Part shown: one piece after another, positions 1 to 8,726 of the stretch | Numbering within the stretch: position 1 is the stretch's first letter | Layout: each line of letters begins with the position of its first letter | NCBI GenBank assembly: GCA_005791535.1 | Contig: SXWH01000035.1 | Span: forward strand, 1 to 64,000 | Origin: Verrucomicrobiaceae bacterium | GTDB taxonomy: Bacteria; Verrucomicrobiota; Verrucomicrobiia; Chthoniobacterales; Chthoniobacteraceae | Length of the DNA: 64,000 nt | Direction: 5' to 3' | Translations under genes and position numbers: made by a program | Notes under the pieces: model-generated | Told to the model about the DNA's origin: nothing | The model's input: only the letters and a program-made list of their open reading frames with translations | The model's database searches: none

Positions 1-892
1 GCGACTTCATGCCGACGAAGCGGTTCTCCACCATGTCCACACGACCGCAACCATGCGCGCCGCCGAGTGCATTGAGCACTTTCATCACCCAGTATGGCGA
101 GAGAATGACGTGGTTCTCGGAGTTCGTAACCACGGCTCCCGTGTAGCCGAGTTTCTTCAGCAGCGCGTCGATGTTATTGTAGCCGACCGCCGTGCAGTTG
201 CCCTTCTCGAACGAAACCTCCACGTGCTCGGCCTCGTCGGGCGCGTCCTCGGGCGAGACGGAGAGCACATACATATCGCGGGCCTTCTCGGCGCTCGCAT
301 CATACCACGGGTCCTCGAGGATTCCGGCTTCAAAGGAAATGTGCAGAAGATTGCGGTCCATCGAATACGGCTTCTTCGCGGAGGCCTGCACGGGGATGTT
401 GTGCTTCTCGGCGTAGGCGATCATTTCTGCGCGACCGGGGAACTCCTCGCGGAAACGGTCCTGCCGCCACGGAGCGATGACTTCCAGCGATGGCGCGAGC
501 GCGGCCGACGCGAGTTCGAAGCGCACCTGGTCATTCCCCTTCCCCGTCGCGCCGTGGGCCACGGCGTGAGCACCCTCGGCTTTCGCGATTTCCACCATGC
601 GCTTCGCGATGCAGGGCCGCGCGATGCTGGTTCCCAGAAAATACTGTCCCTCGTAAATCGCCCCCGCCTGCATCATCGGGAAAATGAAATCACGCGCGAA
701 CTCCTCGCGCAGGTCCTCGATGTAGCACTTGCTGGCGCCGGTCTTCAGCGCCTTCGGCTCGACGCCCTGCAATTCCTCCTCCTGCCCCACGTCGGCACAA
801 AAGGCGACGATTTCAGCAGAATAGGTTTCTTTCAGCCACGTGAGCAGGACGCTCGTGTCGAGACCACCGGAATAAGCGAGGACGATTTTCAT
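1..892 (-). CDS. argG: argininosuccinate synthase, C-terminus cut off by window edge
   Basis: Reading the minus strand from the ATG at 892 gives a protein beginning [14 protein letters not shown]. This is the SGGLDTS ATP-pyrophosphatase loop that opens every argininosuccinate synthase. The enzyme joins citrulline and aspartate with ATP in cytosolic arginine synthesis. Further family segments follow, including [14 protein letters not shown] near residue 115 and the [21 protein letters not shown] region. About 297 residues are inside the window and the family is usually near 400, so roughly the last quarter is missing. The gene points away from the pterin dehydratase at 1043, so its promoter should lie in 893-1042. 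Identification is secure; nothing about regulation is visible. Confidence 0.97.
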   Translation of the reverse strand, partial: MKIVLAYSGGLDTSVLLTWLKETYSAEIVAFCADVGQEEELQGVEPKALKTGASKCYIEDLREEFARDFIFPMMQAGAIYEGQYFLGTSIARPCIAKRMVEIAKAEGAHAVAHGATGKGNDQVRFELASAALAPSLEVIAPWRQDRFREEFPGRAEMIAYAEKHNIPVQASAKKPYSMDRNLLHISFEAGILEDPWYDASAEKARDMYVLSVSPEDAPDEAEHVEVSFEKGNCTAVGYNNIDALLKKLGYTGAVVTNSENHVILSPYWVMKVLNALGGAHGCGRVDMVENRFVGMKS

Positions 893-1042
893 AAAGTGAG
901 GCGCGCATGAAACAAACTCCCGCCCCGAGTGCAAGCATCGCGCACGTTAAAAACGAACGGATTCCCCGCCGACAGCCGGGGGCTTCGATTTTTCAAAACC
1001 ATTTCCTTGCAGACAAACCACTCGCGGATTAATCCCCGCAAC

Positions 1043-1330
1043 ATGGCAAACGTTCTTAGCTCCAAGGAAATCAAGGAAGCCCTCAAGGAACTCCCTCAAT
1101 GGGAGGCCGAGGGCAAGGCAATCGAGCGCACTTTCGAGTTCGACGACTTCTCGGATGCGATTGATTTCGTGAACGGCGTCGCTGAACTGGCAGAGGAGGT
1201 CGGCCACCATCCGGACATCGAGATCCACTTCAACAAAGTGCGCCTCATCCTTTCCACGCACAGCAAGGGCGGCGTGACCGAGGCCGACCTCGACCTCGCC
1301 GAGCGTATCGACACCCTCGTCGATGAGTGA
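1043..1330 (+). CDS. phhB: pterin-4a-carbinolamine dehydratase
   Basis: A 95-residue protein starting MANVLSSKEI. It carries the family signature around residues 52-73: EVGHHPDIEIHFN followed by a histidine in LSTHSKGG. His55, His56 and His73 match the three histidines of the dehydratase active site. The enzyme dehydrates 4a-hydroxytetrahydropterin, recycling the cofactor of aromatic amino acid hydroxylases; many bacteria keep it without an obvious hydroxylase. The frame is open upstream to 929, but the ATG at 1043 gives the normal family length and the upstream residues look non-homologous. Its 3' end overlaps the small gene at 1323. No hydroxylase gene is present in this window. Confidence 0.93.
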   Translation: MANVLSSKEIKEALKELPQWEAEGKAIERTFEFDDFSDAIDFVNGVAELAEEVGHHPDIEIHFNKVRLILSTHSKGGVTEADLDLAERIDTLVDE

Positions 1331-1457
1331 TGCCGGCCGGCGCTGGCTCGCAACGGCCCTGACGCTTTCGATTGCCGCCGGAGTCTGGGCCTATATCGAA
1401 TGGAAAGCCAAGCCGCCCGCCCCGCCTGCGGTGAAGGCATTTCCTTGGGAGAAATAG
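1323..1457 (+). CDS. 44-residue single-pass membrane protein, unknown function
   Basis: An ATG at 1323 lies inside the last codons of the pterin dehydratase gene, an 8-base overlap. It opens a 44-codon frame ending at the TAG at 1455-1457. The translation has a short basic N-terminus (MSDAGRRW), one hydrophobic stretch of about 18 residues (ATALTLSIAAGVWAYI) and a proline-rich tail ending AFPWEK. This is the layout of a small single-span inner-membrane protein. The overlap suggests translational coupling to the dehydratase. I do not recognise a family. It could be a chance frame, but the coherent membrane topology and the overlap argue for a real gene. Confidence 0.5.
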   Translation: MSDAGRRWLATALTLSIAAGVWAYIEWKAKPPAPPAVKAFPWEK

Positions 1458-1478
1458 ATCGGCGGGGGCTCTGGTTTT

Positions 1479-1967
1479 CTACTTCGCCTCCAGCGCTGCG
1501 AGCACGGCGTCCACGTGCTCTCCCGGCTTAACCTTCCGCAGCACCGCGCGAATCTTCCCATCGGCCCCGATGACAAAGGTCGTCCGTTCCGTGCCCATGT
1601 ACTTTTTCCCGTACATGCTCTTCTCAACCCAGACTCCGTAGGCTTCGACGATCGCTTTGTCCTCATCGACAAGCAGAGGAAACGGCAGCTCGTGCTTTTT
1701 GATGAACTTTAAATGGCTCGCGGCGGAATCCACGCTGACGCCAAGAACCACAGCCTTCGCCGATACCGCGTCCCATGAATCGCGCAACCCGCAAGCCTGC
1801 ATGGTGCAACCGGGCGTGTCGTCCTTCGGGTAAAAATAGAGAACCAAATCCCTGCCCTTAAAGTCCGCGAGAGATACCACCTTCCCTTCCTCCCCATACG
1901 CACCACCCACGGCGGGTGCTTTAAAAGACGGAGCCTTGCTGCCTGCTTCGAGAGATTTCGTAGTCAT
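1479..1967 (-). CDS. bcp: thioredoxin-dependent thiol peroxidase (BCP/PrxQ)
   Basis: A 162-residue peroxiredoxin. The catalytic motif DDTPGCTMQAC places the peroxidatic cysteine at residue 54 and the resolving cysteine at 59, the five-residue spacing typical of BCP/PrxQ enzymes. The preceding YFYPKD and the downstream GVSVD and PFPLLVDE segments are also family features. The enzyme reduces hydrogen peroxide and organic hydroperoxides in the cytosol using thioredoxin. The length is normal for the family and the N-terminus (MTTKSLEAGSKAPSF) fits a cytosolic protein. It lies downstream of the cytochrome P460-like gene on the same strand, 33 bases after that gene's end, so co-transcription is possible. 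Confidence 0.95.
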   Translation of the reverse strand: MTTKSLEAGSKAPSFKAPAVGGAYGEEGKVVSLADFKGRDLVLYFYPKDDTPGCTMQACGLRDSWDAVSAKAVVLGVSVDSAASHLKFIKKHELPFPLLVDEDKAIVEAYGVWVEKSMYGKKYMGTERTTFVIGADGKIRAVLRKVKPGEHVDAVLAALEAK

Positions 1968-2000
1968 CGGCGTACTTACGTCCCCCGCTCGTGATCGGAT

Positions 2001-2498
2001 TCAACGCTTTGGCAAATCGGTGAATACGTAGTCGCGCTTCGCTCCACTGTGGCAGCCGACACAGCTCTCCACCTTCGTCTGCTGCACCTGCCCGTCCCAT
2101 ACTTGGAAAAACAGCCAGTCGCCCGTCTTGGGTGACGTTCCTGCCGGCTGTTTGATCATTCCGGTGGCACCGCTCAACTTCGGCGTCGCGCCATCCCGCT
2201 CGATCATGAGCTTTTCCTTCACGAGCACGCTGCCGGGCGGAAAATCTCCTTTCTCCGTTTTCGCGAGATCATTGCGGTAGTGCTGCACGAAGTGCCGGCT
2301 GTGCGGGCCATATTTTTTGTCGTCGGGAATACTGCTGCACATCCCCGCCAGCTCTGCGCTGATGGACTTCGGCTTGTCGGTCAGACGCGTGAGGGTCGTG
2401 GCGTAATTCTTTGCGATTGTTTCGGGCGTCACAACCGGCGCATCGGCGCCGATTGCGGAAATTGCTGCGATGGATAGGATGATGAATGCTGTTTTCAT
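2001..2498 (-). CDS. secreted cytochrome P460-like haem protein
   Basis: A 165-residue protein with a signal peptide (MKTAFIILSIAAISAIGADA) and a single c-type haem site CVGCH at residues 146-150, close to the C-terminus. The layout of an alpha/beta domain followed by a C-terminal CxxCH, with GDWLFFQVWDGQ just before it, resembles the cytochrome P460 family. Members oxidise hydroxylamine or act as nitric-oxide-binding proteins, but many environmental homologues have no assigned role. I chose the internal ATG at 2498 over the one at 2516 because it begins directly with the signal sequence. The neighbour upstream on the same strand is another haem protein (2646-6950), so both may work in periplasmic electron transfer. 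Confidence 0.72.
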   Translation of the reverse strand: MKTAFIILSIAAISAIGADAPVVTPETIAKNYATTLTRLTDKPKSISAELAGMCSSIPDDKKYGPHSRHFVQHYRNDLAKTEKGDFPPGSVLVKEKLMIERDGATPKLSGATGMIKQPAGTSPKTGDWLFFQVWDGQVQQTKVESCVGCHSGAKRDYVFTDLPKR

Positions 2499-2645
2499 GG
2501 ACGGGAAGGATGCCATTTTCGGCGGATTTGTGGTGCCGAATGGTTCAACGAATTGTCAAAGATTTGTGACGTCGCACCCGCACAATTGGGCGACCCGACG
2601 CAACGCCGCGACAGATTCGGCACAAATCCCCGCAGGACGCTGCCG

Positions 2646-5600
2646 CTACTTCAGAGAGAGCAGGTAGGCGAACAGGTCGCTCACCTGCTGGTCGGTCATT
2701 CCGGCAAGCAGCCCCTCGGGCATCATGGAACGGCGGAGGTAGGTCGTCTTGACGATGTTCTTTTTCGGGATGCGCTGGTCGGCGGCACCGGGCAGGCGGA
2801 TGATTACGGCGTCTTTGTCTTCGCTGACGAAGAAGGCGTCGAGTACCGAGCCATCGCGCTGTTCCACGCGGAAGATTCGGTAGCCGCTTTCCATGGCTGC
2901 GTTTGGCGTGAGGATGTTTCGCAGGATGGCTTCCGCGCCCATCGAGCCGACGCCGCTGAGATTGGGCCCGATTTGTCCGCCGGTGTTGCCGAAAAGATGG
3001 CATGCCTGGCAGATCGCAGCGACTGCTTTACCGCGTTCCTTATCTCCGGCCTTTGCGGAAAGGGCGCGGTACTTTGCAAAGTCGGCGTCGAGTTTCGCTG
3101 CGGCGTCCGCAGTGAGGACCGGTGGGAGGTCGCTGGTTTTCACGATCTTTGCGCCAGCGCCGGGCTTGAGGGTGGCGAGATCCGGGAGATCCGACCGATC
3201 CGCGCGATCAAAGCTCCCGCGAATCTGCTCCGCCGTCCGCTCGGTTTTCCAAATGCGGAACTCGGCGAGCTGGCCTTTGAAGCCGCCAGCCGAGCTGGTC
3301 CAGCCGATGACCGGCTTTTCGATCTTCTCGGCGGAGGTCTTTGTGCCGGTGGCGTTGAGTTCGCCGTCGATGTAGATTTTCCAATTGCCAGCGGCGTCGC
3401 GGGTCGCGGCGACGTGCTGCCACATTCCCGGGACGGTGGGTTTCTTCGCGATCACTACGTCGCCGAGCGGCGGGAAAACATACACGCGGAATTGTCCGCC
3501 GAAGAAATTCATATCGAGCTTGCCCGGCGCACCGAGGATGCCGTCGGCGTTGCTGATTCCTTCGTCGAGTTTCACCCAGGTCTCCACTGTGAATGCGCCG
3601 TCAAGCGTGAGCCCGGTTTCGATGGTCGCGTTGTCGGTGCCGTCGAGCGCGAGCACGGGACGGAACAGCGAGCCGAGGCTATCGACGAGCTTCGCGAGCT
3701 CCGCGTCCTTTTCGCCGAGCACGGCGAGCAGACGGTCGAGCGTGGCGGCGTCGATATCGCCCTTGGGCAATGTGCCCGCAGAAACCGCACCGACCACGGC
3801 GGAAGCGCCGGCTTTGGTGGTGGTGAGTTTGTCGAGCGCGAGACGGCACTGCGCAGGCGCGAGCTTCGCATAAAGCGCGAGCACGCGGGCCGGAGCGTCG
3901 GCGGCTTTGGAACCGGCGAGCGCGGCGAGGGCTTCGTCGCGAACGAGCGGATCTTTGGATTCCACAACGAGCTTTTCAAACAGCTCGGCCTTCGCGCTGC
4001 CCATCTCGCCCAGCGCACGAAGCGCCAGCAGCGCCGATGTATCGCTGCCCGTGAGCGCCACAAGCGCGGGCTCGGCGGCGGAAATCTTGAACGCACCTGC
4101 GAGCTTTACGCCGCTCTCGATTTGCGCGGAATCCTTGCTGGCGAGCAACTTCGTGGCGGCGTCAGCGACGAGCGGCGAGAGCTTTGCGGGGTCGAGCTTT
4201 GCACGGAGTTCGAGCAGCGCATTCAGCACCGCTGGCGCGGTGGCGGGATTCCCCAGCGTGGCCTTCACGGCATCCGCAACACCGGGTTCATCGAGATACT
4301 GCACAAGGCGGAGAATCTCCTCCTTCTCCGGCGGACGCGTGAGCTGCGGCAGCAGCGCGGCGACACGCGGCGCACTAGCCTTCGGCTCCAGCGCAAGCGA
4401 AGCGAGAAGACGGGCTTCAAGCGGGAGCTTCTTCGCGTCGTCAGTTGCGAGAAACTTCGCGACCGCCTCGGGATTCCGCTCAAGGAACATTCGGACGAGG
4501 AACCGCTCGTATTCCCGCTCGTAGGCTTCGCCGACTTTGATGGTCTTATTGCCGTGGGTGGCTTTGGCAGTGGGTTCGGCGAGGGAAGGCAGCGCGAATT
4601 GAAGCACCAATGGAATTGCTCGCTGGGCCTTTTGTATCCGGGCTTCCGGGTTTTTGAGTCCAACCGAAAGAATCATTTTGCCCAACCGTATGATCGCCGC
4701 CGCTCGAAACTCTGGATCAGCATCGTTGTGCAAATTCAGGAGAGCTTTCCAAAGCGGCTGGGTTTCGGCCTCGTCCTTCTCGACCCCAATTATTCCATCG
4801 CATATGACGTCGAGGACTTGAATGCGAACATTTGGATTCGGGTCACTGAGGAAGTCAAACCATCGACTGGCGGTGGGAGCGAATCGACGAGCGGCCCACA
4901 ATGCCTGAATCCGGCGGGCCGGTGATGCGGATTTGTCGGCAATTACGCCGAGAAGCTGTTCTCCCACCTCGCTCGGCCACGGCGTTGCTTCATTCCGATC
5001 AATCAAGTTCTGCCACGCCAGATGACTCTGCGCCACCGACGCCCCGCCGAGCTTCGCGATCAACTCATCCCCGCTCAGCTTCGTGAAATCCGGCGCTTCC
5101 ATCGGTGCCTTGCCTTTCGGCTTGATGCGCCAGATGCGGCCGCGCGTTTTGTCGCGGTCGGGGTGATTGCGGGGGACTTCGTTGTGCGAGATGATTTTGT
5201 TGTACCAATCCACCACATACACGCAGCCGTCCGGCGCGAGCGTGAGCGCCACGGGGCGGAACCACGAATCGGTCGTCTGCACGATGTCGGCGCGTTGCTC
5301 GAGCTTCCAACGCGGGCCGTCGCGGTGCATCTTGATGGTCTGGATGCGGTTCGTGATGGGGTTCGCCACGAGCATCACATCGCGCCAGCCATCGGGAAAA
5401 ATGCCGTCTTTATCCGTGAGCGCGAGGCCGCTCAGCCCCGTGCCGCCCATGCGGAACTCGGCTTGCGGCGGGAAGTCCGGCTGGTAGCTCTTCTTCCGCG
5501 CTTCCATGCCGCCGGGGTAATAGGCGTATTCGTGGAACGGCATCACGGGATAGCCGTAGTCGTTTGCCTCCTGGATAAACGTCTCGCCTTCCGCCGTCAT

Positions 5601-6950
5601 CACGAGGCCCCAGATATTGTTCGGGCCGGTGCTCGTGACTTCAAACTGGCTGCCGTCGGGACGCATCTTCGCCATCGAGCACTGTGGCCAATCCACGACG
5701 TTCTTCTCGCCCGGCTTCGTCACCTTGCTGTTATTAAAAAGCCCCTGCGCCATCCAAATCCAGCCGCCCGGAGCGCGGGTGAATTGATGAGGGAAAAGAT
5801 GCGAGTCCTGCACGCCGAGACCCGTGAGAATCACCTCGCGCTTGTCCGCTTTTCCATCGCCGTCCGTGTCGCGGAGGAACACCAAATCGTGCCCGTGCTG
5901 CACGTAGCAGCCGTCCTTGTAAGGCAGGATTCCGAGCGGAATCGCCAGCCCGTCGGCAAACACGCGCGGCTTGCTCACGAAGCCCGTCGGCGACTTCGGG
6001 TCGCGGTCGTAGATGAGGATTTTGTCCTTCGCCTTGCTCGCGTAGAGCGCCTCAGCGGCAGCGGCGTTTTCGTTGCCATCCACCGGATACTCCAGCGCTG
6101 TCATCGTCCACATCGCGCCTTTCGCATCAAAATACACAGCGATGAATTTCCCCACGCCCTGCTCCGGGATTTCGCTCGCGATGAGATCCATCTCCAGCCC
6201 CTCTGGCAGCGTGAAAGTCGCGAGTTGCTCCGCCGGAGTCTTCGGTCCGGAATTTCCGCCATTGTAAGCACCCGCGTCTTTCTTGGGCTTCTTTTCGCCG
6301 GGCTTGCCCACCTTTTCCCAAGTCGGCGCTCCCGGCGTCGCGGGCAGTTCCTCGATCGTGATGTCCTTCACCTGAATGACAGCCTTGCCGCCGCCGTGGA
6401 CCTGGATGCCGATGTGACCGTCCTGCGCGATGTTCGGGTCTGCCTCGATGTAGTCGAGCGCCGGCACGCCGTTGATCCACGACTGAATGCGCGCACCTTC
6501 CGCGCGGATGACGTATTCATTCCACTCGCCGGGCTTGATCACCGCCGCCACCGCTTTCGGGTCCTTGGAATCAGCGACGACCTTGTTGCGCCGCGATTCG
6601 TCGTAGAGCTTGCCATACCAGCCGTCGCCGTAATCGACCTGATACCCGCTCATCTCCGAAGAACCCGGCACACGAAGCGAACGAATCTGCACACCGCTGT
6701 TCACAAACCCTGTCCCGGTAAGCCGCAGCTTCACCTTCAGCTCGAAATTGGAATACGACTTCTTCGTGGCGAGAAACTCGTTCTGCTTCACCGTCTCCGT
6801 GAGCGAGCCACCGCGAATCTCACCCTCCTCGACTTTCCAGAGCTTTGCGTCGCCCTCAAATTGGTCGAGCGATTTACCGTCGAAAAGCGGCACGGGCGCT
6901 GCGTAAAGCGATGAAGCAAAAAATGCGAGGAGCGTGAATGATCTGAGCAT
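2646..6950 (-). CDS. DUF1080 / PVC-type dehydrogenase / HEAT / LamG / cytochrome c fusion protein
   Basis: A 1434-residue secreted protein with a signal peptide (MLRSFTLLAFFASSLYA). Segments in order: a DUF1080-type beta-sandwich at about 20-205 (PLFDGKSLDQFEG at its start), as in 3-keto-glycoside hydrolases; a beta-propeller of the PVC-type membrane-bound dehydrogenase class at about 245-640; HEAT-like alpha-solenoid repeats at about 640-1090; a LamG-like domain at about 1110-1230; and a C-terminal haem domain with CQACH at 1314-1318, ending with the MPEGLL and DLFAYLLSLK motifs of the PVC haem-binding family. Such proteins are abundant in Planctomycetes and Verrucomicrobia and are thought to oxidise sugars or alcohols at the cell surface. 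The substrate is unknown. The LamG insertion between HEAT and haem domains is less usual. Confidence 0.88.
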   Translation of the reverse strand: MLRSFTLLAFFASSLYAAPVPLFDGKSLDQFEGDAKLWKVEEGEIRGGSLTETVKQNEFLATKKSYSNFELKVKLRLTGTGFVNSGVQIRSLRVPGSSEMSGYQVDYGDGWYGKLYDESRRNKVVADSKDPKAVAAVIKPGEWNEYVIRAEGARIQSWINGVPALDYIEADPNIAQDGHIGIQVHGGGKAVIQVKDITIEELPATPGAPTWEKVGKPGEKKPKKDAGAYNGGNSGPKTPAEQLATFTLPEGLEMDLIASEIPEQGVGKFIAVYFDAKGAMWTMTALEYPVDGNENAAAAEALYASKAKDKILIYDRDPKSPTGFVSKPRVFADGLAIPLGILPYKDGCYVQHGHDLVFLRDTDGDGKADKREVILTGLGVQDSHLFPHQFTRAPGGWIWMAQGLFNNSKVTKPGEKNVVDWPQCSMAKMRPDGSQFEVTSTGPNNIWGLVMTAEGETFIQEANDYGYPVMPFHEYAYYPGGMEARKKSYQPDFPPQAEFRMGGTGLSGLALTDKDGIFPDGWRDVMLVANPITNRIQTIKMHRDGPRWKLEQRADIVQTTDSWFRPVALTLAPDGCVYVVDWYNKIISHNEVPRNHPDRDKTRGRIWRIKPKGKAPMEAPDFTKLSGDELIAKLGGASVAQSHLAWQNLIDRNEATPWPSEVGEQLLGVIADKSASPARRIQALWAARRFAPTASRWFDFLSDPNPNVRIQVLDVICDGIIGVEKDEAETQPLWKALLNLHNDADPEFRAAAIIRLGKMILSVGLKNPEARIQKAQRAIPLVLQFALPSLAEPTAKATHGNKTIKVGEAYEREYERFLVRMFLERNPEAVAKFLATDDAKKLPLEARLLASLALEPKASAPRVAALLPQLTRPPEKEEILRLVQYLDEPGVADAVKATLGNPATAPAVLNALLELRAKLDPAKLSPLVADAATKLLASKDSAQIESGVKLAGAFKISAAEPALVALTGSDTSALLALRALGEMGSAKAELFEKLVVESKDPLVRDEALAALAGSKAADAPARVLALYAKLAPAQCRLALDKLTTTKAGASAVVGAVSAGTLPKGDIDAATLDRLLAVLGEKDAELAKLVDSLGSLFRPVLALDGTDNATIETGLTLDGAFTVETWVKLDEGISNADGILGAPGKLDMNFFGGQFRVYVFPPLGDVVIAKKPTVPGMWQHVAATRDAAGNWKIYIDGELNATGTKTSAEKIEKPVIGWTSSAGGFKGQLAEFRIWKTERTAEQIRGSFDRADRSDLPDLATLKPGAGAKIVKTSDLPPVLTADAAAKLDADFAKYRALSAKAGDKERGKAVAAICQACHLFGNTGGQIGPNLSGVGSMGAEAILRNILTPNAAMESGYRIFRVEQRDGSVLDAFFVSEDKDAVIIRLPGAADQRIPKKNIVKTTYLRRSMMPEGLLAGMTDQQVSDLFAYLLSLK

Positions 6951-7278
6951 AAGTGTGAGTGGGAATTCAGACCCGCAGAGTGACCGCTCGCTTTGAAAAT
7001 GTCACCAGATGAAAATCCACCAGCGCCCGATGAAATGATTCGACGACCAATCGCGTCACGCATTGCCGTTTAGACGGCGGATGGGCCGGTCGGAACCCAC
7101 AAACGCAGGGATCGCTACGAAGCGTCGCGGGAGAAGTCGTCGTTCACAAAAGAATCGCAATGCGCACGCTCATCCGCGGCTCACACGTGGAGGCTGATTT
7201 CAGAACGATGGATTCCTTTTTGCGTCAAACTCTATAGCTATTCTGACCATCATCAGTTAGATGGTCCTGCCACCACTT
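6951..7278. other. intergenic region between divergent genes, with a small hairpin
   Basis: No gene is visible in these 328 bases, which separate the start of the dehydrogenase fusion (minus) from the POT transporter (plus). Promoters for both should lie here, but I could not find a convincing pair of -35 and -10 boxes. The one clear structure is a perfect inverted repeat: GACCATC at 7245-7251, an 8-base loop, and GATGGTC at 7260-7266. An in-frame ATG at 7261 falls inside its right arm. That makes the second ATG at 7279 the more attractive start for the transporter. Confidence 0.5.
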
Positions 7279-8625
7279 ATGAGCGACGTTCAGAACCGCC
7301 TACCACCCCAAACAAAATATATCGTCGGTAACGAAGCCTGCGAACGCCTGAGCTTTTACGGCGTCGCAGCAATCCTGACGACTTACGCGGAATTGATATT
7401 CGCTGGAGGCGGCATCGTTGATTCCGCCGATAAGGCCGATGCAAAAATCCTCGTCCACAACTGGAAATTTCTGACCTACCTCCTCCCTTTACTCGGAGCA
7501 TTTGTCGCTGACCGGTATTGGGGGCGCTACCGGACGATTTTGTGGATCTCGTTTGCCTACTGCGTCGGACACGGCGTCCTTTCAGCCACAGAAGGGACCC
7601 GGTGGGGGCTCTACGCGGGACTCATCCTTCTCGCGATCGGTTCCGGCGGCATTAAACCATGCGTTTCCGCGTTCGTCGGCGATCAATTCGGACCGGGACA
7701 GGAGAGGCAGCTTACCAAAGTGTACAGTCTGTTTTACTGGAGCATCAACCTCGGTGCGGCCTTCGCATTTCTCGGTATTCCCGAGATTAAGAAACACTTC
7801 GGCTACACGGTCGCGTTCCTGATTCCGGGGGTCTTCATGCTATTCGCCCTCGTGATCTTTTACCTTGGGCGGAAGCACTACGTTATCAAACCTCCGACGA
7901 TTCATGAAACGCCGTTGTCGGCGGAAGAAAAACGGGCGAACCGCTCCACTCTGATTCGTATCACCACGGTGTTCCTGCCTTTTCTGGTGTTCTGGGCTGT
8001 GTTCGACCAGCAACATACGACTTGGGTTCAGCAGGGCAAACAGATGACACCTTTTGAAATCCCTATTCCGTTCTACGGGAACTACACTGTGAGCGGCGAA
8101 AGCATGCAGTCGGCGAATCCCATATTTATCATGCTGATGATTCCGCTTCTGGTCGGGGTTGTTTACCCCGCATTGGAGCGGCGCGGGCTTCGGAACACCC
8201 CACTGCGCCGCATGGGCTTCGGGATTATCTTATCGGCGGTCGCCTTCTTCTTCTCAGCGATGATTCAACGCCGGGTCGATGGAGGAGAACAATTGAGTAT
8301 CCTCCTCCAACTCGGGCCATATGCGGTAATGACGGCTGCAGAAATTCTCATATCCGCCACGGGTCTCGAATTCGCGTTCACAAATGCGCCCGCGCGATTG
8401 AAGAGCACCATCATGAGCATCTGGCTGTTGATCGTCGCATTCGGAAATCTACTGGCTGCCAACATCACAAAGCTGGTCGCGTGGATGAACGAGTCGCGCG
8501 GCGCCGGTGGCAAAATCGCCGCGTCGGAAGAAATGTTGATCTATGTCGGACTTCTCGTCGTCGTCGCAGGCATCTTCGCCGTCATAGCCAAGAAATTTCC
8601 CGAACCCGACCGAGCGGGAGCATGA
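7279..8625 (+). CDS. POT/PTR-family proton-coupled peptide transporter
   Basis: A 448-residue polytopic membrane protein with roughly twelve hydrophobic segments. Near the N-terminus it has NEACERLSFYG: Glu19, Glu22 and Arg23 form the ExxER motif of the proton-coupled oligopeptide transporter family, followed by the family's FYG. A second POT signature is seen in AIGSGGIKPCVSAFVGDQF around residue 120. These transporters import di- and tripeptides using the proton gradient. I chose the ATG at 7279 because it gives the normal short N-terminus (MSDVQNRLPPQTKYIVGNEA); an upstream ATG at 7261 would add six residues. The gene stands alone between an intergenic region and an unrelated plus-strand gene. 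Confidence 0.92.
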   Translation: MSDVQNRLPPQTKYIVGNEACERLSFYGVAAILTTYAELIFAGGGIVDSADKADAKILVHNWKFLTYLLPLLGAFVADRYWGRYRTILWISFAYCVGHGVLSATEGTRWGLYAGLILLAIGSGGIKPCVSAFVGDQFGPGQERQLTKVYSLFYWSINLGAAFAFLGIPEIKKHFGYTVAFLIPGVFMLFALVIFYLGRKHYVIKPPTIHETPLSAEEKRANRSTLIRITTVFLPFLVFWAVFDQQHTTWVQQGKQMTPFEIPIPFYGNYTVSGESMQSANPIFIMLMIPLLVGVVYPALERRGLRNTPLRRMGFGIILSAVAFFFSAMIQRRVDGGEQLSILLQLGPYAVMTAAEILISATGLEFAFTNAPARLKSTIMSIWLLIVAFGNLLAANITKLVAWMNESRGAGGKIAASEEMLIYVGLLVVVAGIFAVIAKKFPEPDRAGA

Positions 8626-8726
8626 GTGTGGATTTTTGATAGTAAAAGGTGCGAGATGCGCGCTTCCCTCAGTTGCGGTAAGCACCTATAGAAACGACCC
8701 GTTTTTAACCACTACACCACACTCAC

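Noticed and set aside
2553-6914. Long plus-strand open frames (2553-4925 and 5022-6914) opposite the dehydrogenase fusion
   Set aside because: They are antisense to a gene with clear domains and a haem motif. Their translations are rich in Arg, Glu and Ala without any domain, as expected from reverse reading of high-GC codons.
7245-7266. Hairpin before the POT transporter considered as a riboswitch or attenuator
   Set aside because: It is a single 7-bp stem with no T-run or alternative pairing partner; one small inverted repeat is expected by chance in a region of this size.
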